A stretch of 64,000 nt of DNA from Cereibacter_A azotoformans. GTDB taxonomy: Bacteria > Pseudomonadota > Alphaproteobacteria > Rhodobacterales > Rhodobacteraceae. A model generated the notes under the pieces. The model was not told where the DNA came from. It saw only the letters and a program-made list of their open reading frames with translations, and did not search any database. The DNA lies in the NCBI RefSeq assembly GCF_003050905.1, contig NZ_QAOT01000023.1. The stretch is one strand, 5' to 3'. This document shows, one piece after another, positions 62,372 through 64,000 of the stretch. Each line of letters starts with the position of its first letter. Position 1 is the stretch's first letter. A program made the position numbers and the translations under genes.

Positions 62372-62596
62372 CTGGCGGCCTCAGGAGAGAGCACAGCAAC
62401 GCATTGTTTTTCGATGAGATACCGGTGACGATCAAAGGGATATCCACAGGTCTGACGGTCGGACGGTCGAATCACTGCTTCGCAGCAGGCTGGCCTGAGG
62501 TAGACTGGTGGCCAGGGAGCGGGATCTTCACCCCGCCCCAGACCCTCAGCCCCGCGAATGGGATGCCCATTCGCCGCAAGCGGAGCATCTCGGCCG

Positions 62597-62809
62597 ATGG
62601 CCCGAGCACGGAAGACGCATGCCAGCACGACCGCCGGAGCCCCCGCTCCGGCCGCGGGCCGCGCGTCGGGTGCGACGGGACTTGCCGACACCGGGGAGGC
62701 GCCGCATCCTGCGCTGATCGCTCTCGTCCGCCTCCTCGCACGCCAAGTCGCGCGGGAGGGCGCGACAGGAGCGGTGGAGACGACCTGCGCCAACCGGCCA
62801 GGCGAGTAA
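62597..62809 (+). CDS. Small hypothetical protein upstream of the recombinase
   Basis: 70 residues, basic and Ala-rich, with a helical end (HPALIALVRLLARQVAREG). It stops 13 bp before the recombinase start. Small helical proteins in this place often accompany large serine recombinases and could be directionality or accessory factors; that role is inferred. Confidence 0.4.
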   Translation: MARARKTHASTTAGAPAPAAGRASGATGLADTGEAPHPALIALVRLLARQVAREGATGAVETTCANRPGE

Positions 62810-62822
62810 GGGAGGGAGCACG

Positions 62823-64000
62823 ATGACCAGCAGACTGGTGCAGGCAGGCGCCCCCGGCCTGCGGGCCGTGATCTACGCGCGCTACTCCTCGGAGATGCAG
62901 AGCGCGGCCTCGATCGCGGACCAGGTGCGGATCTGCCGCCGGCTCTGCGACGAGCGCGGCTGGGAGGTTGTGGAGGTCTTCGCCGACGAGGCGATGAGCG
63001 GCGCCACGCATTTGCGGCCAGACTTCCAGCGCATGCTTCAGGCGGCGGAAGGGCGCCGCTTCGACGTCGTCGTGGCCGAGAGTCTCGACCGGCTGTCGCG
63101 CGATCAGGAACATATCGCGGGCCTCTACAAGAGAATGACCTTCCTTGGCGTGTCGGTCGTGACCAAGGCGGAGGGCGCGATCAGCGAGCTGCATGTCGGC
63201 CTCGGCGGGACGATGTCGGCGCTGTTCCTGCGCCAGCTGGCCGAGAAGACACGCCGAGGCCTCGAGGGCCGGATCGGGAAGGGCAAGTCGGCGGGCGGGA
63301 TCAGCTATGGCTACCGCCTGGACCGCCAGCCGCTGCCCGATGGCAGCTTCACCACCGGCGACCGAACCATCGACCCGAAGGAAGCCGCGACGATCCGGCG
63401 GATCTTTGAACGTTACGCCGCCGGCGCCAGCGCCCGGACGATCGCGATCGACCTGAACCGTGCCGGCATTCCCGCGCCGCGCTCGGGCGGCAAGGGCTCG
63501 GGGCGCTGGAGCTTCTCGACGATCTCGGGGAACTGGAAACGGGGCACCGGGATCCTGAACAACGAACTCTACATCGGCCGGCTGGTGTGGAACCGGCAGC
63601 GCTTCGTGAAGGATCCGGCCACGGGCAAGCGCCAGGCCCGGCTTAACCCGGCCTCCGAGTGGATCACCGAAGACGTGCCGCATCTGCGGATCGTCGAGGA
63701 CGAGCTCTGGAGCCGGGTGAAGCTTCGCCAAGGAGCGATCCGCGACGATATCTTGATCGCCCGGCAGGACAAGCCGAACGCGCCTTGCGCGGAACGCGGC
63801 ACCGGGCCGAAGCACCTGTTGTCGGGCCTGCTTTCCTGCGGCTGCTGCGGCGCGAGCTACATCATGATCAGCGACAGCCGATACGGCTGTTCGGCGGCGC
63901 GCAACCGCGGGACCTGCTCGAACCGGAAGACGATCGCGCGGACGGTGGTCGAGGAACGCGTGCTGGGTGGCCTGCGTGACCGGCTGATGCATCCGGACCT
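62823..64000 (+). CDS. Large serine recombinase (integrase), cut by window edge
   Basis: At least 392 residues seen. The catalytic domain starts AVIYARYSSEMQSAASI, with the nucleophile Ser at 22 or 23, and continues with RLSRDQEHIAGLYKRM. The recombinase domain follows (ISYGYRLDRQPLPDGSF, then IRRIFERYAAGASARTIA and LNRAGIPAPRSGG), and a zinc ribbon LSCGCCGASYIMISDSRYGC with CSNRK. It integrates or excises the element at specific att sites. The end of the gene and the likely attachment site lie beyond 64000. Confidence 0.88.
   Translation, partial: MTSRLVQAGAPGLRAVIYARYSSEMQSAASIADQVRICRRLCDERGWEVVEVFADEAMSGATHLRPDFQRMLQAAEGRRFDVVVAESLDRLSRDQEHIAGLYKRMTFLGVSVVTKAEGAISELHVGLGGTMSALFLRQLAEKTRRGLEGRIGKGKSAGGISYGYRLDRQPLPDGSFTTGDRTIDPKEAATIRRIFERYAAGASARTIAIDLNRAGIPAPRSGGKGSGRWSFSTISGNWKRGTGILNNELYIGRLVWNRQRFVKDPATGKRQARLNPASEWITEDVPHLRIVEDELWSRVKLRQGAIRDDILIARQDKPNAPCAERGTGPKHLLSGLLSCGCCGASYIMISDSRYGCSAARNRGTCSNRKTIARTVVEERVLGGLRDRLMHPD

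Overview
The window is high-GC DNA (roughly two-thirds G+C) with alphaproteobacterial gene content. It most resembles Rhodobacteraceae: a SoeABC-type sulfite dehydrogenase, Xsc, tandem sulfonate transporters and tightly overlapping operons. No rRNA, tRNA or CRISPR array was seen. Almost everything between about 6.4 and 59.3 kb concerns getting, releasing or storing sulfur, so this reads as a sulfur-scavenging island.

Flanks. The left end (1-6.3 kb) is mobile DNA: a decayed DDE transposase, a MobC-like relaxosome protein, a large relaxase with LPD7-like and Toprim domains, and a helicase-like scrap. The right end (60-64 kb) holds an AAA+/M41 protease-like protein, two tiny ORFs and a large serine recombinase cut by the window edge. 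Relaxase on one side and recombinase on the other suggest that the sulfur genes are cargo of an integrative mobilisable element. Attachment sites were not found.

Layout of the sulfur region. An Rrf2 regulator (6.4-6.9 kb) faces a sulfate ABC operon (sbp-cysTWA, an unknown gene and an Lrp regulator). Next come a NlpA/MetQ plus AMP-ligase pair, and metNIQ-acs-osmC with a wrecked transsulfuration gene. A second block (21.4-25.3 kb, minus strand) has a sulfonate-type ABC transporter, with a frameshifted binding protein, and metY. Then, facing right, come a radical-SAM gene and three nitrogenase-like genes (25.7-30.6 kb), followed by an FMN reductase and a flavin monooxygenase. On the minus strand lie soeABC and ssuABC; tauABC follows on the plus strand, with an odd TauC that carries an inserted domain. 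xsc, an FAD protein and a small hydrolase are again on the minus strand. A rhodanese - serine acetyltransferase - family 2A encapsulin - encapsulated cysteine desulfurase operon (48.0-52.2 kb) is present but carries several frameshifts. The last block is a TauD/AtsK-like dioxygenase with its own ABC transporter, a tandem rhodanese and a TVP38-type membrane protein.

How it fits together. Six uptake systems bring in sulfate, sulfonates, sulfate esters and methionine-like compounds. TauD-type and FMN-type oxygenases release sulfite when oxygen is present, Xsc releases sulfite from sulfoacetaldehyde, and SoeABC disposes of sulfite. MetY, CysE and the encapsulin/desulfurase pair turn reduced sulfur into amino acids or a sulfur store. 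The nitrogenase-like complex is the candidate oxygen-independent, reductive arm. Its D-like subunit has only one cysteine and its K-like subunit only three, so it can hold a single four-Cys iron-sulfur cluster. It also lacks the cofactor ligands of nitrogenase and of methylthio-alkane reductase, and I regard it as the most likely undescribed system here. Many of the promoters share a dyad, CGAY-N7-RTCG, often with a CTTTGGAAT box 34-42 bp upstream. The same dyad lies in front of the Rrf2 gene, which points to one sulfur-status regulon.
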